64,000 bases of DNA from contig JANEZZ010002357.1 of assembly GCA_026122225.1 (NCBI GenBank), positions 310,001 through 374,000 of the forward strand, given 5' to 3'. A model generated the notes under the pieces. That model worked only from the letters and a program-made list of their open reading frames with translations. It was not told the DNA's origin and did not search any database. The first letter of the stretch is position 1. Every line of letters starts with the position of its first letter. A program made the position numbers and the translations under genes. Of this stretch, positions 1-10,485 are shown in pieces. The stretch comes from Heloderma charlesbogerti (taxonomy: Eukaryota; Chordata; Lepidosauria; Squamata; Helodermatidae).

Positions 1-309
1 ATGGGCTGGACGTCCCCTGCTCCAAGGCATTCCTGAATCAGAACCAAGAAACATGGAGGAGGGAAATCGTATTTCTGAAACAGGCTGGGATTCAACAAAC
101 GCAGGCGCTGTTGATAATCCAGGTCTCTTCTGTTCCTTTGCTACACAGTGCCTTCCCTCTTTGCTTCTCATAGGGGCTGGACATGAACATCTTGCCAAGT
201 GGAGACAGCTGTTATGAATTTTGGAGGTTGCAGTCACTGCACCGAGAGATTTAAAACAGTCTCCATGCCGTGGCCATGATGTGTCTTCCCATATTTCTGG
301 TTTCCCATT
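1..309. other. Unassigned non-coding stretch
   Basis: I see no recognisable repeat, coding exon or RNA gene here. Base composition is ordinary and the open frames are short and lack any known motif. Confidence 0.5.
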
Positions 310-317
310 CTTAACAG

Positions 318-519
318 CAGTGGAGGCTGGTGGCTGTGATTCCGATTTCAGTGGGGCTGTGATTCCATGCTGGGTTTCAGCCAGAACTCTAAAGGAGCTA
401 TCCAAGGTGCTGAGCCCCCAAAGATGGGTTCAGAACCTTGGATAGTTCCTTTAGAGTTCTGGCTGAAGCCCAGAATGGATTCACAGCCCCACCAAAATCA
501 GAGCCACCAACCTCCACTC
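318..519. mobile_element. hAT-type palindromic MITE, about 202 bp
   Basis: The two halves are inverted copies of each other: GTGGAGGCTGGTGGC near the left end reappears inverted as GCCACCAACCTCCAC near the right end, and the arms stay complementary over roughly 90 bases. The element is flanked by a perfect 8-bp direct repeat, CTTAACAG, at 310-317 and 520-527. An 8-bp duplication and CAG...CTG-like ends are characteristic of hAT transposons. There is no transposase, so this is a non-autonomous copy. A second member lies at 32,971-33,180. Confidence 0.85.
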
Positions 520-527
520 CTTAACAG

Positions 528-1728
528 CCAAAGCAGGTACAGTCAACAGCCTTATGTGTGATACCACTTCAGGCAGAAGGCTGGCGACTCAATGTTTCAA
601 TGGCCACCTTACACATACACATATCAAGACTAGGAACTCAGGCAGAACCTGTTTTTTTACACAAGAGAGATGCTTGAAGTGCTAATGCCCAATGTGAGCT
701 CCATCACACGAGACTGCCGACGGCGTAACTTGGCTATTAATTTCCAAACAGTGAAAGTGGTTCACTTGATTCAGAATTCTGCAAGCTAAAGTGTGAGTCC
801 TCCCTAAAATAAGCTACATCCATGTGGGAGAAAGCAACAGGTCACTCGCAAGGGAATGACGGTTCCTGCCCCTCATCAAAATATAGGGCTGGGATTTCCT
901 GTCTTCCCGCCCCTGGCTCATTCACAGGCAGCTGCCCAAGGTCAGTGCTGTGATGTGTGTATATACCTTAAGTGAAGGACGAGGGATGAACATGATTTTT
1001 TTGGTCTTATTTTAGCCTCTGTTCTTTTCCCAGCAATTCTAACATCTGGTGCCACTTCAGAACCTAGAATTCCACCTGTGCCTAATGCAGCTACTCATTC
1101 CCCTGTAATTAATACATGACAAAACAAGGCATCAGTGGGGAATTAAGACACCACATTAAACAAATGAGTTCTTGGTGCTGCCAGCGAGGGAGATTAGCGC
1201 CCCCCTCCCATCTTTCCCTCTGAGAGCCATTTCCTGATGGATTCACCAGTCACAGAGTTTCCCCTCTCACAATGTCAAGGAAGCTTTACATGGCCCACAA
1301 CAATGGCCATGGGTCTGGGCATGGAAAGGACTCCCCATTATGCATAAAAAGAGGTCCTAACGTATCGCCATTAGCCACAGGCCTTCTTTTTCATGGTCTG
1401 TTGCCTTTAGTGTGGGCCAAAACAGACGTTACTTTACAGTTGCATTGTTTTCATTTTTACTCTAGAGTAGATGCAGCAGCACCAAGTATGGCGGGGACAG
1501 GGGGCTATTAAGATCTAGATCAGCCCCCCCCCCGCACCTCCCCCAGAGTAAAAATGTAAAGATGACATAGCAGCTACACAAACACTTGGAGAGCAATCCT
1601 GTGGTCCCTGGGTAAGCATCCCAGGGACCACAGGATGCCTTGGACTCCCCCTTCCAAGGTCAGAGAATTTTTATGTAGTAATTTTTATGTAGAGGCATTT
1701 TTATGTAGTAATAATCTTGCTATTATAG
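528..1728. other. Unassigned stretch with one strong hairpin
   Basis: No repeat family or exon was recognised. The only clear structure is the hairpin at 1,596-1,636. A short C-rich run lies near 1,527. The longest open frame here (1,272-1,511) has no recognisable domain and is probably chance. Confidence 0.45.
1596..1636. repeat. Perfect 17-bp hairpin
   Basis: ATCCTGTGGTCCCTGGG at 1,596-1,612 is followed by a 7-base loop and its exact reverse complement at 1,620-1,636. It may be the core of a small MITE, because the flanking GAGCAATCCT resembles the ends of other palindromic elements in this window. No longer arms could be traced. Confidence 0.75.
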
Positions 1729-1850
1729 GGTGAAATCCAACATAAGACCTACGTAGACCCATTGAAATGAACAGGACTTAGTCATGACTAACTTTAGTCC
1801 CATTCATTTCAGTGGGTCTACTGTAAGTAGGACGTATGTTGGATTTAACC
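1729..1850. mobile_element. Palindromic MITE (CCCATT/AATGGG core)
   Basis: The left arm (1,729-1,780) and right arm (about 1,795-1,850) are imperfect inverted copies. GGTGAAATCCAACATA on the left pairs with TATGTTGGATTTAACC on the right, and GTAGACCCATT pairs with AGTGGGTCTAC. Related copies with the same core occur at about 2,262, 2,798, 15,515 and 36,904. I infer a short non-autonomous DNA transposon family; the superfamily is not determined. Confidence 0.7.
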
Positions 1851-2261
1851 ACTAAGGTTTATACATTTCACATGAGTCTAGATATATTTTAATTAGTCTG
1901 TATTCCGTAGATTTTGTATAATATTTTAAATTATGGATTATAAAACAATGAAGTTAAAGTTTATGTTTAGTTTTAGTTATCATATGTTTTTAATTGTTAT
2001 TTATGATTTTTTAAAATATTTAGTTTCCCTGGATGAAGGCAATGCATCAATGCATAATTTTGATATCTTTTAATATTGGGAACTATTTCATAGTATTAAG
2101 CCACATTTTTGTGCACCCATTGGCTTGACTTCTTTCTTTGCTTTTTAGTACATGTTGGACCTACTCTAATAGTCTTGCAGCCTAAATGCTCACTGGCCAT
2201 GTCTGCCCCACCTCCAGATCTAATGGATATCCATGCATTGGATACAATGGGTTGGAAAACA
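1851..2261. other. AT-rich unassigned stretch
   Basis: The sequence is AT-rich with long runs of T and A and no recognised repeat or exon. Confidence 0.45.
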
Positions 2262-2370
2262 TTGGATTGCAACGAGACTTAGTCATACTTAAGAGTAGTC
2301 TCACTGAAATCAATGGGACTTAGTCATGAGGAACTTATATTCTACATAGGATTGAGTTTGGATCCAACCC
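2262..2370. mobile_element. Diverged palindromic MITE copy
   Basis: This segment shares with the 1,729-1,850 element the words ACTTAGTCAT, AATCAATGGGACTTAGTCAT and GGATCCAACCCAAT at the ends. The arms are only partly complementary, so the copy is old or partly deleted. Confidence 0.55.
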
Positions 2371-2797
2371 AATGTTTGCATAGAGTTATGGTAGTTTTGT
2401 CCTGGTTGCTTTGGACAAAACAAAAAACATAAACCCCACCTTTTCTGGATTGTTCAGTTCAGTGGCAGGCCCTGGGAAATGTGGATTCAAATTAATTACT
2501 GACCTTTCCTCTGGAATATCACTTGCCTGCAGACTTAGAGAAACATTTGTCAAATGTAAATGAACTTTTGTAAGTGGAAATTCCACCCATTTCTTTAAGT
2601 GTTAACCAATTACCTATTAGCTATGTGTTCAAAATTACACTGAGACACCTGTTTACATGAAATCAGCATATTAAGTTTTAGCTCCCAAGAAAATTGAAGT
2701 CACTGCTCATCTGACGATGGAATCGAGCATTTCCTATTTTAAGAAAAAAAAAAAACTAGTTCTTTGGCTCAGAGTCCTTTTTGTGACATAGGCCTAT
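2371..2797. other. Unassigned stretch
   Basis: Nothing recognised apart from an A run just before 2,757. No exon-like reading frame. Confidence 0.4.
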
Positions 2798-2880
2798 GCA
2801 CTTTTATTTCAATGGGTTTGATCCAGATTTCAATGGGTCTACTCTTAAGTATGACTGAGTCTGGATCCAACCCAATATGC
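2798..2880. mobile_element. Partial palindromic MITE copy
   Basis: Two copies of ATTTCAATGGGT lie within 30 bases, followed by CTACTCTTAAGTATGACT and GGATCCAACCCAAT. These match the right half of the family copy at 2,262-2,370. It appears to be a truncated or rearranged copy. Confidence 0.5.
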
Positions 2881-3919
2881 GTGAGTCCTGAACAACATAG
2901 TTGTCATTCCAAATACAATCCCAGACATGACCATGTAGTTCAGACCTAGATATGTTGGAATTTACACATGTCGGCCCTGTGTACACATTACATCCAGTAC
3001 ACAGGCCTATGGCAGACTTGGAGGTGAGAAGGGATGTGGATAATTCTGCTCCTCCACATCGTGTAACCTACGCCACCGTTAAAGTTTGGTTGAAGCAGTC
3101 CTTAGATTATATGTGCATGTGTAATATATGTAGGGCAGTGGTAGACAGCATGGTGCCCATGGACACCAAGGTGGGCATCAAGACACATTTCTTGGTTCCA
3201 CTAAGTTGCCCTAATCCTTCCACTTCAAAAATAATAACACATTTTCTTACCGGTACCTGAGATTGCTGCAAATTCTGTCGGTACTAAAAATTGTGGGTTC
3301 AAAGGGGTTGTTTAGTGTGTTGGGGATCATACCCCACTTCTGCCTTGTACTCGGCCTTTTGGGCAGGTTATTTGTCCTTTGCCATGTCTCCCATGGCAGC
3401 CATTTTGTGATAGTGCCCAGGACAGTTAATCAAGTTACCAAATGAGCCCATGGCCCAAAAGGGTTGCCTTGCCTATACCTGAGTTAGTGGGTTCCACATA
3501 AGTAACTCCCACATACGATAATTTTCAGGGCAAAACCATGTTGTAGTGGAGGGGCACATGGAGGAGCACAGCTCCAGGACTCCCCCCTCCCCGGCCCGAG
3601 CAGGAGTGGTGATGTCATCTGCTGCAGCTCCAGGGTAACTGATGGACCCTTCTTGCTCTGGCAACTTAATAAAGTGATAACAAGGCTTTCAAGTTTACTG
3701 TTGCTTGAGACTTATTAGCACATAGAGGAAACCAGAGAATGAGGAGAACAATCAAGCAGAGGCTGGATGCCTCTTTCCTTTTCCGTAATGGAGTTCCTAC
3801 TTCATGCTAGCAGTTTAATGGGTAACTCTTGTTCACAAGGTTGCTTGCATTTCTAATTAAATGCTAAAGGTTGGATTTCAGATGACTGCAGATCCTTTGT
3901 TGAAGCTCAATGTGTTTTA
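2881..3919. other. Unassigned stretch
   Basis: No repeat family was recognised with confidence. An AATAAAG word at about 3,668, followed by GATAACAAGG and a T-rich tail, could be the polyadenylation end of an old LTR, but no partner features support that. Confidence 0.35.
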
Positions 3920-4010
3920 CAAGTTCAACCTATGCAGGGAGAAGTATGCACCATGGAGTTCAATGGAGCTTACTCTCAGGTAACTCTGCACAGGATTGCA
4001 GTCATGCTGA
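3920..4010. mobile_element. Palindromic MITE copy (GGAGCTTACTC type)
   Basis: GAGTTCAATGGAGCTTACTCTCAGGTAA followed by CACAGGATTGCAGTC belongs to a short palindromic repeat also seen at about 53,640-53,714 and 54,615-54,700. The left arm GTATGCACCATGGAGTTC is diverged. No target duplication could be assigned. Confidence 0.5.
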
Positions 4011-4152
4011 TACAAATACATTGGATATCATGCTATATACTGCTGCTCTTTGGTGTGTGAATACATACACACCCTCATGATGAACCCTGCACTTCAGAAT
4101 GTACTCCCACACCACTGAAATTGTGAATTTTGGAAGGTAAGCTCCAATATTA

Positions 4153-4690
4153 GGTATTGTCAGGATTCCCTTAGCCCCCACTTTACTTCAACACCCAAAC
4201 ATACACAGACGAAAGGCTTCAGTCTACAGTTTCTAATCCATTACTTCACAGGGTCATACAGATGCAAATTCTCAGAGACTCCCCGTCTACAGAGGAATGC
4301 CTTCAGGGGTTTCAAATGGAATTTACTAGAGTTGCCCGGTGTTTTAAGAGGGAGGCGGTCCCTCTCTTGTCGTGAGGCCTCTAAGTGCAGCTTTTCACAC
4401 AAGGCCAATCGGGTAGTCCGTCTAAGTTCCGCCCCTGCCTTCTCTCTCTTTGCTCTGTGCCTGCGTCTGGCATCTATTAGGTCATTCTCCCCAAACCCCA
4501 CCTCCTCCTGTTTGCTGCCTCTCCCAGGGAGAGTGAGGAGGGACCCTCATGTTCAGCTATTTGGGCGAGGAGCAGGCCTACTCATATCTGGACTAGCCTG
4601 GGAAAACACCTCCCCCATGTCTGATGGTTCTCCTTCAGAATTTGAACTGCTATCCCACTCCCTGCGCTCAGAAACACCCCTGACAGGTAT
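4153..4690 (-). mobile_element. Solo LTR, 528 bp, with 5-bp target duplication
   Basis: The element at 4,158-4,685 starts TGTCAGG and ends CCTGACA. It is bounded by perfect 5-bp direct repeats GGTAT at 4,153-4,157 and 4,686-4,690. This is the hallmark of an LTR retroelement that lost its interior by recombination between its LTRs. Reading the minus strand, a segment with RRTTRLA-like residues (about 4,241-4,501) and a Ser/Glu-rich segment near the right end resemble the LTRs at 19,331 and 40,141, so all three look like one family. A Gypsy or endogenous-retrovirus origin cannot be separated from the LTR alone. Strand is inferred from those shared segments. Confidence 0.82.
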
Positions 4691-6189
4691 AGCCTACAGC
4701 CACACCTGTTGCAACCTAAAGAGAATGAGCGCTACACTGATCAAATAGGTGTGACTGGGGTGTACAGAAATCCTCCGTTCGAAAGCTGAGGGCAGTATCC
4801 CCAAGTAATTTCCCACCCACCATGAAGCGACATCTTCAGTCATCTCATGGTATGACCTACGCAATAGAGCTATGCACAAGTGGCCTCTTGAAGTTCTCCA
4901 CCTTACTTTTGGACAGAGAAATCTGGGAGACAATTTCACCAAATTTCTCCAGGGGGAGGAGAAATCCTCAACGGTTTCTCACAGAGAGGGCTCCCCATTG
5001 GCAGGGCTTGGAGCACAGCTTCTTTCTTTTTTGGTACGGGTTTTGGGGGTTTTCGTGCTGCAACAGCATCAACTGTCTTGGCAGGCCAGCCCCCAGTTTG
5101 CATCCACCACAATGCAGGTGGGGGCAATGTTGTGTCCAGCTCCAGAGATGAGGTGGAGTTAGTGCTCTGCCAAAATCTGTCCTCCAATTTCCTGCAAGTT
5201 CTCTCTCCCCATTCTCTTCCACTGTTCTGCCTCATGTATTTTTGTGGTGTCTCTGAGCTTACCTAATCACAGTGAGCCTCCCAGGCTGCCTGCATGTCCC
5301 GATCTGAAAAAGCCCTATGGGAGGAATGACCTTAAACTGGGCTTTAATTGAAGTGTAAGAAGGTGAGACTACAGGCCACTAGAGAGATTATTGTACAGTG
5401 AAAAACAGCAAACCCAATCCATGAGAATTTCTCTGAAATTTCTTCACCGTTGAATTTCTTTTCAAAAGCAATTTCTATTCTATCAAATTGAATGAGAATG
5501 GTTGAAAAAATGTGGGAGAAATTTTCGGCACAGCACTACTACATAATGAGCACTGGATGAAGGGTTGGTGTGGTAAACTGTTCTAAGGATGGGATGTCAA
5601 AGATGACACACAAATATAATCACACAACATTCAGCTGCATCTCCTTAGAGAAATAAGGTCCAGAGGGAGATGTTGAAGTAGAGAAGGGATGTAGCAGAAG
5701 GAGATGCCAGAAGTTTCAAAGGTAAACATGTGTGTAGTATCCCCTGGGGGTGGGGCAGTTCAACCTTCTGCCTGCATAGGTTGAACCTGTTCGTTTTGCA
5801 CACTGGTTTGCAGCAGACAGGCAGCAAGTGTGGGGAAAGTTAACCACACCCCTGTCCGTTCTCTGCTCCATGAGTTTGTATATCCTGGAATTTGAAATTA
5901 TGAACATTTTATTTCTTCTGGACGTGAGATGCTATATGACTCTGAAAGCAGGCTCATTTAAAGACCCTAAATATGACAAGTGTGTTGATCATGAGGGAAA
6001 ATATGTATATTATGAAGTTAATATGTGCTACCAGCCCCCCCTCCCCTCCCTGACAAATAGTTCACTAGTTTGGTTTGCTCACTATAAGAGATGCCACCAT
6101 CTTGATCTCTACCAGATCAAGAAAAAATACATACAGGCAGTTAGGCAGGGGGAGATTGTATCACCTGGAAGGGAGCAGAGTCATCATCT
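4691..6189. other. Unassigned stretch
   Basis: Several overlapping open frames occur at 4,694-5,266 on both strands, but none has a recognisable domain and all are under 110 residues. A segment near 5,395-5,560, with AGAATTTCTC and GAAATTTTCGGCACAGC words, resembles AT-rich hAT interiors, but no ends were located. Confidence 0.35.
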
Positions 6190-6226
6190 GTTGTTGTTGC
6201 TGCTGCTGTTGTTATTATTGTTATTA
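6190..6226. repeat. Imperfect trinucleotide repeat (TTG/CTG/TTA)
   Basis: The run reads GTTGTTGTTGCTGCTGCTGTTGTTATTATTG and so on. It encodes the leucine run at the end of an otherwise featureless open frame, which should not be read as a protein. Confidence 0.85.
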
Positions 6227-7860
6227 ATGCTGGCTGTCTAGGGGCTCCAAAGTACCAACAGAAATATGTTTGCATAGGGAGGCTAGGATCAATTTTTGTG
6301 GGCTAGCTGCTTTCATGGACTTATTTGCAAAACTGAATGAAACAGCAGAAAACGTTTGAAACAAAAGGCTGATCTTTAGCCAGTATTGTGATCTGAGTCT
6401 TAGAGCTCCATGAAGTGCATTATACTGCAACAGTGAGGCTCCTATTATAAGTTAGGTCCTACAGTTACTGCTATTCAGTGCTTAAAATGGGTTCTACGTC
6501 ATGGTGGAGGTAGGGGAGAGAAAAACAATTCCATGATTGTTTTCTGGTGTATTCTTTTAGCTTTCCATTTATTCCCCAGCAACATTTTTTTTTTAGCTTC
6601 TTTTGTCAAGGAAATAAGAAGAAAAGCTTCTGCTTTTGAGAACATACATACCTACCCGGCACTTTTCTAGGTCTGGAGTGAAGTGATTGCAGTATTTCTT
6701 AAACTTTTTCAGCTCAGCCCCGCCCCACGCCAAAGCCTTACTTCTGGAGTTGCTAACCTAACATCTGTTCCAGAGACACACATATTGAAATCCTTGCCCG
6801 TGGTTCTGCATGCAGCCTGCGAGGATCTGTGGACTGGGCCACTAAATCAACACTGGCATTAGAAGAGGAACACAGCAGGATATTTCTGACCCTCCCAAAA
6901 ACAAATAGGAAAGCATCATGTCTTTTGTTTTGTTAAAAAAGAATTGTCCCCAAAATCAGGTTGGAAAGATAGAGCTAGTGGATGTGCAATCCACAAATCC
7001 AATATGAGTCTATGGGAGACATTCATTTGTTCAGTTGCTGGTATGAGGAGGGCTCTGTTTGCCTCAGGATCTTGCCTTTCCATGGAGGGATGTGCTCCCC
7101 AATTCCATGTATTCCTCACCCTCAACAGTAGCCCACCCTCACAGTTCGAGGACTAATGCCTTATTGAGTAAAGTGTTATAGTAATGGTCCATGGTGGCTG
7201 CAGAAAGCCTGGAACACTTTGTGTTTTAAAGCTTACTGAACACAGATCTTCACGCTTGAGAAGGGCAGCAAGTATTTATAGCGATTACCTAGCGACTGCC
7301 TCCTACTCAGCTTGCTAGCCTATAAATCTTACTCATGCTGGTGAAGCAGACATCTAATAAACATTTATTCGGGCTTACAACATCATGCCCTTCCTTAAAC
7401 ATGTATGGTTATTTTTAAGGCCTCGATTTCCTCTATCCCCCCTCCAAATAATCTATTTCCACTAAGTATTTTTGCTGTAGGGGAAAAAAAATACAGCGCA
7501 ACTTAATAAAGTGTTTATCTTGCATTAACCTTGCCCCTTTGTATACATTCATAATTCAGCCTGCCTTGGCAGTGCCCTGATCCACTGTGATACAAGTGGA
7601 AGGAATCAAGCTCTGCCTAGCTTAGAGATTCAGTCCGATAACATCTTTGTTTACTTCCTCCATTCCTGACTCCTTGTTGTCTTCTGTGCTCTTCTCTCCA
7701 ATGCACAGGACAGTGTTTCCATATCTATGACTTTAAGACCCCCTTTCTTCATCCATTTCTTTTGCAGACCATGATCGAGTCACCCGTTCAGTGCTCTTTG
7801 CTACGGCTCCTTCACCTATTTCTCGCTATGCCTTTATCTCAGCCAGGCCTCCATTTCTTC
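6227..7860. other. Unassigned stretch; possible LTR remnant at about 7,170-7,390
   Basis: Most of this stretch has no recognised element. Near 7,359 a CTAATAAACATTTATTCGGG segment with a polyadenylation-like word follows a TATAAAT at about 7,321, the order expected at an LTR R/U5 boundary. No terminal TG/CA pair with target duplication was found, so this is only a possibility. Confidence 0.3.
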
Positions 7861-7952
7861 TCTCTGTGACCACAACTCTGCTGGGCAGGGACCATTTGCA
7901 CATTCAGTGTTCTGCAAAGCACCTTGGCAAGAAGGGGCACTAAATAAATGAA
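7861..7952 (+). mobile_element. Possible ancient LINE 3' tail
   Basis: TCTGCTGGGCAGGGACCATT, then TTCTGCAAAGCACC, then CACTAAATAAATGAAG follows the layout of old vertebrate CR1/L2-type LINE 3' ends, which close with a short AATA-type repeat. The identification is by layout and remembered resemblance only. Confidence 0.4.
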
Positions 7953-8104
7953 GCGTTGATACACATTCTAATTAGTACTCCATTGTGTTTATTACAGCGA
8001 ATTCTCATACAAAATTTGCCTTTTGATTAGCAGGACCACCTAACACAGTCCAGACCAGTTGATTTAATGATCAACTTTGATCGGTCCTGGATGTGTCTTT
8101 AGTT

Positions 8105-8300
8105 ATGGCTGATAGTTCAATGTTGTTTTTAGTTCAATGTTGTTTGTGTATATTGTCTGTGTGCTTTTATGTGCTTTCTGTAAATGGCTTTTAAAGTTTT
8201 TATATTGTATTTAATGTTTTAACTTCTGTAAACTGCCCAGAGAGCTTCGGCTATGGGGCAGTATAGAAATGCTAATAATAATAATAATAATAATAATAAG
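8105..8300 (+). mobile_element. CR1/L3-type LINE 3' end with AAT repeat
   Basis: The sequence GTAAACTGCCCAGAGAGCTTCGGCTATGGGGCAGTATAGAAATG followed by an (AAT)n run at 8,271-8,300 is a typical CR1/L3 3' untranslated end. The same end sequence is recognisable in reverse at the 54,940 copy (GCCGAAGCTCTCTGGGCAGT). Only the last 200 bases are present, so this is a 5'-truncated insertion. Confidence 0.8.
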
Positions 8301-8918
8301 TCACAACAATTCTACTTATATGAGGAAGACGCCCTTGCAAACACATAACAGAAAAGACAGACACTTAGTTCCCTCCTCTTCTCTCCTAGTAGGCCCCCAG
8401 CATTCCTGTCCATTATCCTGCATAATGGAGCCCCCACTTAGGAAACAGGTAGATTAATAAAATGTACCCAATATGAAAGATTCAGGCATTCAAACATCTT
8501 CAATAAAGCTTATTTAGGACCCATGCTTACCCATTATCCTTTGCAGCACTCACAAATACACAGATACAGAACTGCCATGTTGACTTGGCATGCAGTATTT
8601 CCGATGCTGATTGCTTAGACCAAGTTGGCAGCTTTCCTCTGACTTCCTGTGTCTGTTCCAGCTGGTACGCCCTTGACAGCTGTAACACTACGGAGGCCTA
8701 ATTCTGGCTGTCAATGCTAGGGAGACTTGTGAGGCACCTTACACCAGTGCAGCATCACTGCCAGTTACAAAAATTACAAGTAGTCATGCTGGCCCATTAG
8801 AAAAATCCAAGGGCAGCTGTAGTATCATCCATTTATTGTGACCAACTAAAATGTCAAAAGTAGTGAGCAATCTTTCAAGTTCCCCAGAATGCTTCTTTGG
8901 GTTATATGTTCCATTAAC

Positions 8919-8920
<2 letters not shown>
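8301..8920. other. Unassigned stretch
   Basis: No repeat, exon or RNA gene recognised. Confidence 0.45.

Positions 8921-8958
<38 letters not shown>
8921..8958. repeat. (CA)19 microsatellite
   Basis: An uninterrupted CA dinucleotide run of 38 bases. It creates Thr/His or Val/Cys runs in chance open frames on both strands. Confidence 0.97.
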
Positions 8959-8961
<3 letters not shown>

Positions 8962-9551
8962 CTGAGGGATGGAGGAAGAGAAAAATATGTTGGCGGGCAT
9001 GAAACCACACCACTGACTGCATCTTATAATAGACCTAAGATGGAGAACAGGAGGCACAATATCAGATTAGATTGTGCTAGTAGCACTAAGCAGATCTCGG
9101 GTTGCGTCAAGGCTGGGCTTTTGAGACAGAGAAGCAACAGCTTTGAAAATATAAAAATGGACAGTATTAGTTGGTTCTAATAGAGGTATTATATTCTAGT
9201 TATGGAACTGTAGATTGCAAGAGAACTAACTCCAATCAGGTTTTCTCAGCCCATTCTCCATTGAGCAAGAGTCCTTCACATCCACTAATTTGAAATGAAA
9301 TGAAGGCCCCGTAAGATTACTGACAAAGCATGGTTGACACCAAACAAAAACCTTTGATGTTGCATGAGTAAGCTGTGGAAAAGCAGTCCTGTGGATTGTG
9401 CATATCACATGGTTACTAAGAGGTGCAGCCCTCTGCAGGGAAGCAACCTCATAAGCCAGGCAGCCCAGGTGATCAAAGGTTCAATATGATATAAAAACCT
9501 TACCATTAGGATTTATTTTTATTTTATATTTTTGCTGTGTGAAGTGGGCCT
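8959..9551. other. Unassigned stretch
   Basis: No recognised repeat or coding signal between the CA repeat and the Bov-B copy. Confidence 0.45.
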
Positions 9552-10035
9552 TTGTTGTTCAGGCATTCAGTCGTGTCCGACTCTTCGTGACCCCATGGAC
9601 CACAGCACGCCAGGCCTTCCTGTCCCCCGCTCTCTCCGGGAGTGTGCTGAAGTTCATGTTCATTGCATCGGTGATGCTATCTAGCTGTCTCATCCTCTGC
9701 TGTCCCCTTCTCCTTTTGCCTTCAATCTTTCCCAGCATCAGGGTCTTTTCCAGGGAGTTTTCTCTCCGCATTAGGTGGCCAAAATATTTGAGTTTCAGCT
9801 TCAGTATCTGTCCTTCCAATGAGCAGTCAGGGTTGATTTCCTTTAGGACTGACCGATTTGACCTTGTAAGTGGCCTTGTAGGCCCCTTCCAACCCTACTC
9901 TTCTATGATTCTATGACTATTCTATGACCACCTTGCAGTCCAGGGGACTTGTAAGAGTCTTCTCCAGCACCACAGTTCGAAAGCATCAATTCTTCGGTAC
10001 TCAGCCTTCCTTACAGTCCAGCTCTCACAGCCATG
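9552..10035 (-). mobile_element. Bov-B (RTE) LINE 3' fragment, split by CR1
   Basis: On the minus strand this encodes the C-terminal Bov-B segment with LKLKYFGHLMRRENSLEKTLMLGKIEGKRRRGQQRMRQLDSITDAMNM-type residues (9,559-9,819) and ends with the Bov-B tail (GTGTCCGACTCTTCGTGACC in plus orientation). The order is collinear with the long Bov-B at 59,967-63,163. It is 5'-truncated at the point corresponding to the MYGCESWT-like region. A CR1 3' end lies inside it at about 9,864-9,926. Confidence 0.93.
9864..9926 (+). mobile_element. Very short CR1 3' end inside Bov-B
   Basis: GGCCCCTTCCAACCCTACTC followed by TTCTATGATTCTATGA repeats is the classic CR1 3' terminus. Comparison with uninterrupted Bov-B copies shows GATTTGACC continuing into the CCTTGCAGTCC segment, so about 65 bases were added here, with a few bases such as ACC possibly duplicated. 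Confidence 0.8.
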
Positions 10036-10440
10036 TGATGAGGATCAGAATATGCAAATGAATTTACAAAAACACAAATATTGGTGGGTGTTTTTCTTAT
10101 ACTCATGGGACTTTGATAATTTAAAAGTAAACCCACATGGAAACAAATATTTGGGAGTAGTTTCTCTGAAATTCCTCTATTTCCTTTTATTCTGGCTTCT
10201 CCCCTCCCAACGATAGATGAGAAAGTATGTTCAACATGGTCGATCGCATGGAACTGGAGGAGTTCCTTGCTGTCAACCACAGAAAATGAATAACAGACTG
10301 TTTTCCTGGATGCCTACTTAGTACAGTGCACTAATGCTTGATTTTGGCACCACGAGCTGTGCAAATAACACCATAGTGACACCTGGTGGCAATGTACTAG
10401 CACTGTAAACACTATTTCAAAATATTTCAAATGACAGCGG

Positions 10441-10442
<2 letters not shown>
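10036..10442. other. Unassigned stretch
   Basis: No recognised element. Confidence 0.4.

Positions 10443-10481
<39 letters not shown>
10443..10481. repeat. (AT)19 microsatellite
   Basis: An uninterrupted AT run of 39 bases, self-complementary and able to extrude as a hairpin. Confidence 0.97.

Positions 10482-10485
<4 letters not shown>

Noticed and set aside
3660..3680. AATAAA word as a gene polyadenylation site
   Set aside because: No upstream exon was found; at most it is an old LTR or chance.
5828..6241. 137-residue open frame ending in a leucine run
   Set aside because: The leucine run comes from a TTG/CTG/TTA simple repeat and no domain or splice context supports a protein.
7350..7380. 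AATAAA word as a gene 3' end
   Set aside because: No coding exon precedes it, and the surroundings are better explained as a possible LTR remnant.
8851..9180. Open frames with Thr/His or Val/Cys runs
   Set aside because: They are translations of the CA microsatellite at 8,921-8,958 and occur on both strands.
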